Shown in pieces: positions 59,829 through 64,000 of a DNA stretch of 64,000 nucleotides. How positions within the stretch are numbered: position 1 is the first letter of the stretch; each line of letters opens with the position of its first letter. The DNA lies in NCBI GenBank assembly GCA_023213315.1, contig JAKCPI010001563.1, positions 372,001-436,000 of the forward strand. Direction: 5' to 3'. Below the pieces are notes generated by a model that saw nothing but the letters and a program-made list of their open reading frames with translations, was not told the origin of the DNA and searched no databases. Source of the DNA: Euborellia annulipes (taxonomy: Eukaryota > Arthropoda > Insecta > Dermaptera > Anisolabididae). A program made the position numbers and the translations under genes.

Positions 59829-60162
59829 TTTAATATCAAGATGGAAAAAGTGTAATCCAGATAATCTATTTGGGCCAACTACCAAGATATAATTACGTTA
59901 GTGAATATATATAATCAATAAAAGGTTTAAAAAGAATGCTGTTCGTCTATCCGCATCTAAATGTTAATACCAAAAAAAATTCCAATAATCATCAAATTAA
60001 ATAACAAACCAAAAATATAGTAGAACTATAAAGATAAACAAAATAATACTAATTCTACAATATTAATTTAATTAGTAAATATGTAAATGAATTTAAAAAA
60101 GAGGATTATTAATAGTCCATAGACATTAATTTATTATGCTTATTATTAAAACTCATTATAAA

Positions 60163-60772
60163 TATGAAATATATATGTATATATAGAGAGAGAGTTTGAG
60201 ATCATTTCAAAAATACGATGTCGAGATTTTGATTGATAGACCTATACATGTTTTGAGGTCCCTTGAGTCCAAAAAAGTGGGTCCCGCAAATTGGTCTGTG
60301 TGTGTGTGTGTGTGTGAACATTTTTGACCATGAAGGAAATGAGCTACGAGGTTGAAATTTTATATTTAAGTTAGGCAAGGCACCCTCCGAACTTGTGTAA
60401 ATAAGCTTTTAAACAAAATCGACCAAAAAGTACTATTACTTTTTGAATTTTGAATTTATATAGGATTCTCTATTGTGTATAAAATGCCCAAATATGAGAT
60501 AAAAATTTTGAAAAATAGCCATAGTTTATTTCAATCAGTCAACATTTAAAATACACAGAGCCTATGGAAATTTTAAATCAATTGACTTTTTTACTTTGTT
60601 TACTTTCTCTTACCCTATTTTTACTTATGAAATGCAAGTGGTCAAGTTCGAAACTAAGGTGCTATGAAAAACTAAATATATCTCGACACAAAAAATCTGA
60701 TGTGACCGGCACGGCGCACAACTTTCTCTTACCCTTCGATTCGATAAGAGAAAGTTGTGTGCTGTGCATGTC
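60163..60772 (+). repeat. composite hairpin repeat, direct neighbour copy
   Basis: Same order as 58945-59828 but with a shorter centre. It includes a (TG)n run at about 60296-60316, AACATTTAAAATACACAGAG, and a hairpin at 60687-60771 (AATCTGATGTGACCGGCACG). The two copies share long blocks, including 20-plus identical bases ahead of the hairpin. Confidence 0.8.
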
Positions 60773-60891
60773 ATATATTACGTTATTAATTAAATTTGAA
60801 AAGTTATTGGCATTAGATGAAGATATATGAGTTAAAAAGGGATGCCTAGTAGCCAAAATTTTTAATAAAGATATTATATTTGCTTTATTGC

Positions 60892-61075
60892 AATTAAAAT
60901 TAAATATACAAATTAAACACTAGTTATTTGTTTCAAAGGTTTTATTAATTAAAAATTATCACTTGATACGTATTTGGACAATCACTTGTCATCATCAAGT
61001 AATTGTCGAAACAAGTATCAAGTGTTAACCTTTGAAACAACTTATTGTTTAATTTGTATATTTAATTTTAATTTA
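60892..61075. repeat. foldback element with CTTGATGAT motif loop
   Basis: AATTAAAATTAAATATACAA and GTTTCAAAGGTT on the left recur inverted on the right. The loop carries GGACAATCACTTGTCATCAT, which reversed reads ATGATGACAAGTGATTGTCC. It is followed by ATGTTTCAACGAGAACCTAC, shared with the element at 61691. Confidence 0.75.
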
Positions 61076-61129
61076 CAAAATGTTTCAACGAGAACCTACG
61101 GTCGAAAGTTTAAATCTTATTTCCTTATT

Positions 61130-61200
61130 ACCCCCTCCCTGGCCAACCTGTGATGTTCCGGGAGGGGGGGGGGGGCGAAAATAATTTCAATGGGGCGCAA
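61130..61200. repeat. G-run transposon-end fragment
   Basis: A 13-nt G run at about 61163 between CCCCTCCCTGGCC and GGGGCGCAACC. It resembles the subterminal G runs of the hAT MITEs, but no ends were paired. Confidence 0.35.
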
Positions 61201-61690
61201 CCAATAGAAATTCTAAGCACACGCATGTAAACACAGTGTATGAAGTATTAAAAAATTCAATTTGAATTGGTTAAAAAGAAAAAAAACAAAAATTAAGGGT
61301 TAAGAGGTAATTTTTATAGTTTGGAGGGAAAGTGGTGTAGGTTTTCCGTGAAACATATTTATAAGTAAAATTATTTAGTGAAACCTCACATATACTAAAT
61401 AATTTTACTTAAGTAATTTTTATTAAAGATAAATCCTAATTTTAAAAATATTATTTATTTTGATCAAAAGCAGCAATGGAGTACCATTATATCTATTAAA
61501 AATATTCATTGTCATGCCTAATCGGGCGAAAAATAGTTATAGAAAACGCATATATTTTTTTAATATTTAACACCCCGAATATCAAAATTAGAGCTGCTGC
61601 AGACCCATTGATATGCGGATTAAAATTATTTTAATAAACCCAGCCCATAGTTTTATAAATCAAGAAAATAAAAAAATATATTCAAATGAT

Positions 61691-61876
61691 ACTTTAATAG
61701 GAGAATTAAATCACAAGGTTTTCTGTTTCAATAATATATTAATTTGATATTAACACTTGATGCGCATTTCGACACCATATGTGTCATCTTCAGAAGCGAA
61801 TTACATACATCAGTATGTAATTCGCTTCTATATTATTGAAACAGAAAACCTTGTGAATTTAATTCTCCTATTAAAG
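61691..61876. repeat. foldback element with nested inner palindrome
   Basis: Arms AATAGGAGAATTAAATCACA and AGGTTTTCTGTTTCAATAAT recur inverted. The loop contains TTCGACACCATATGTGTCAT with CTTCAG, and a second palindrome AGCGAATTACATAC with GTATGTAATTCGCT. The 3' flank ATGTTTCAACTAGAGCCAAC matches the element at 60892. Confidence 0.78.
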
Positions 61877-62172
61877 CATAATGTTTCAACTAGAGCCAAC
61901 GGTTACCAGTTTAAAATTAATCAAATGATACTGTCAGAAGAGAGCGTAAGAAGTCAGAAAACGTTTCGGTTTTATTTATATCACGCCATCATCAGCCTAT
62001 TTAGAGCTGGAAAGATATTCTTAATGAGATGTTTTATTTAAATCACTGCGGTCACATATTTAGCAAAAAAAAAAAAAAAAATTAGTCCAATTGAATCTCC
62101 GGAAATGGGCCTAAACAATCTTAAAAGCAAATTTTTATTTTCAAGAATAAAAAGTAAAACTGTAAAGATTAG

Positions 62173-62690
62173 AGCAGCAGCGTTTCCCAATTAGGGCGCC
62201 GCGGAATCCTGGGCACCGTAACCAAAAGAGACCACGAATTCAACATTTATGTTCCAAAAAGCAGACGATTTCACATTAATATTTATTATAAGAGAGAGGA
62301 CATTAGCCTCTCGTGCCAGGGTTCCGGGTTCGCTTCCCGTCCTAAGCGATAAAAAATTATTTCATCTGAAGTGGATAGTAATCACTTGAAATAAATAGGG
62401 ATGGGGTCTAAATGGCCTTCGATGCCGAAAAAGACGTTTACAAATTAAAAAAAAAAAAAAAATTATAAATTATTCTAAAGAAATTATAATTTATCTAGCC
62501 TATAGGCTATATATTACTTATTATATTTAGAATTATACCAATTGCACGTATATTTTTGAAATAAACGACCAAAATTTTTTTTGTTTCCATTAATGATTGT
62601 TAATAAAAATATTATGAAAATATATTGTTACATGAACGCTAAAACTAGAACATCCTCTCAACGAAGCGTAAGGGTGAAAAGGTTGGAAAA
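62173..62690. repeat. diverged hAT-like element with SINE inserted
   Basis: The left end CAGCGTTTCCCAATTAGGGC and the right end GGTTGGAAAACGCTG are partly inverted. No duplication is visible, so the boundaries are tentative. The SINE at 62290-62433 lies inside. Confidence 0.5.
62290..62433 (+). repeat. tRNA-derived SINE copy
   Basis: A B-box-like GGGTTCGCTTCCC, the CCTAAGCGATAAAAAATTAT linker, CACTTGAAATAAATAGGGAT and the tail GGGGTCTAAATGGCCTTCGA. The first part of the A box is degraded compared with 55222-55384. Confidence 0.75.
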
Positions 62691-63466
62691 CGCTGGTTTA
62701 ATGAATAATTAATAAACAAAAAGCTTTTAAAAAAAATATTTAAAAAACCTCAATTCCAATTGTATCCTTAATTTCTTAAGCGGTCTAAAAAAATTTAATA
62801 ACATTATTTGATATATCATTACTTATTTATAACAAAATATGAGAAGAAACATATAATCGATATTTATTTAGTTAAATAGCCGAAAAAAGTAGGTACCGTC
62901 GGGAGTTGAACCACTTAAATATTGATTATATTTTTTAAAACATTTCTCCCTAGACCTGTATATAATTTCTTATTTACGTGAAAAAAAAGTTTTAATTTTT
63001 ATCTTTGAATTATGGAAATATAAGAGAATTCGATATTTGTAAAATAAATCAACCATCTTTTACTTTCCCGTAATATTATTATTAATAAATAATACATCTA
63101 AGGCTAATCTGATTAGGGAGTAAAATAATTTATTTGCAAATGAGAGGCGAACAGAAGTTCGAATTTTGCACATAACAAAATTTTTTAAAGAACGACTTTG
63201 CGTTTGCGTTTGTTTGGCTAATAACGAAGTGTTGCATATTCTATAGGGGCAGGAGGTTCAGTTCGAAATTTCACTGGTACTGAACAACCATTTTATTTAA
63301 TAAATTTACTCTCAATTTGAGCTGAAATTTAAACCCCCCTCTCCTTAATTCAATAAATTAATACTAGCCAAATAAGTCTACCATCAGCTTTAGTTTTAGA
63401 GATATAGAGAAAATTTAATTTTATTGATAATAGAAAACTCGCTCTAAAGCGAATTTTCTAGATTCC

Positions 63467-63978
63467 TTTAAGGCGTTAGTTACCTCTTAAAAATATGCAG
63501 ATAGTTGTAATACATAGGAATCTTAAGCTACATCCAACCTGAGGTGATTTAGTGGTGCAAAGCATGGCTAAAAGTTTTGAAAATTCGAATTTTTTCAGTT
63601 TTTCAACTTTAATCACCCCTAAAAGAATTTTTACCATCCCTAAATGCAAAAAGCATATATTAGTCCTTTAGCTTACCCAAATTCATTTAATCGTGCAAAT
63701 CTGTTAATTATTAACGAAATTATAAACAAAATAGTTATCCGACAGAGTCAAGTACGAATATAAGAAAATTTTATGATAAAGATGGTGTTTTGCTTAGAAG
63801 TTCGAGCTATCCTCGGGTAACTGAAAAAATTCGATTCTTCTTAATTTTTAGCCGAGTTTTCCACCACTAAACCACCTCCGATTGCACTGAAATTTTATAT
63901 TTCTACCTATGTATTAATATAATATTTCAACTATCTGCATAACACTCTCGGCATATTTTTAAGGACTAACGCCTTTAA
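63467..63978. repeat. terminal-inverted-repeat element, ~512 bp, TIRs ~120 bp
   Basis: TTTAAGGCGTTAGT, AAAAATATGC, GCAGATAGTTG and AATACATAGG on the left, and GAGGTGATTTAGTGGTG further in, all recur inverted at the right edge (GAGGTGGTTTAGTGGTGG). Diverged in places. No transposase ORF. Confidence 0.75.
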
Positions 63979-64000
63979 AAAAATCAAAAAAATTCTAAAT

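Larger units (their letters stand above)
53735..64000. other. 5' side of Wnt16: first intron or upstream DNA, repeat-filled
   Basis: The missing Wnt16 signal-peptide exon should lie here or beyond. I found no minus-strand segment with an ATG, a hydrophobic leader and a donor in the required phase. The region holds SINEs, hAT elements, several composite hairpin repeats and a LINE fragment, each listed separately. Confidence 0.55.

Noticed and set aside
61754..61794. Canonical hammerhead ribozyme
   Set aside because: One extra base separates CTGAAGA from stem II and the last stem lacks the required partner strand, so it is reported only as a hammerhead-like motif.

Overview
This window looks like nuclear DNA of an invertebrate animal, most likely an arthropod; the taxon is inferred, not proven. 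It is AT-rich, has long introns with ordinary GT-AG junctions, and is packed with short DNA transposons, SINE-like repeats and homopolymer G/C runs. Three protein-coding genes can be assembled exon by exon from homology, splice sites and matching intron phases. No bacterial-type genes, CRISPR arrays or operons are present.

Layout: (1) 1-9,050 is intergenic and repeat-filled, with a mariner-type MITE and three hAT-type elements flanked by perfect 8-bp target-site duplications. (2) 9,055-25,483 (+) is a complete SLC41-family Mg2+ transporter in 8 coding exons (531 aa); its introns contain SINE fragments, a composite repeat and MITEs. (3) 25,484-31,500 is intergenic, with an unrecognised reading-frame relic and several inverted-repeat elements. 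(4) 31,524-32,525 (-) is a complete synaptophysin-family four-TM vesicle protein in 6 exons (225 aa). (5) 33,000-40,400 is a repeat-dense block: a three-level transposon nest, a very long foldback element, a composite hairpin repeat, and a few candidate + strand exons I cannot assign. (6) 40,485-53,734 (-) is Wnt16: six exons covering the whole mature ligand with 24 cysteines and the acylated-serine motif. The exon encoding the signal peptide was not found and probably lies above 53,734 or outside the window. (7) 53,735-64,000 is the 5' flank or first intron of Wnt16, filled with transposons: a LINE ORF1 fragment, tRNA-derived SINEs, repeated copies of the composite hairpin element, and a terminal-inverted-repeat element at the window edge.

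The three genes have unrelated jobs (Mg2+ transport, synaptic or secretory vesicle membrane, Wnt signalling), and nothing suggests they work together. The most interesting material is the repeat landscape: a multi-copy composite element ending in a near-perfect ~95-nt hairpin, hAT MITEs whose ends carry 8-17-nt G runs, and a recurrent CTGAWGAT-hairpin-GAAACG motif inside foldback repeats.
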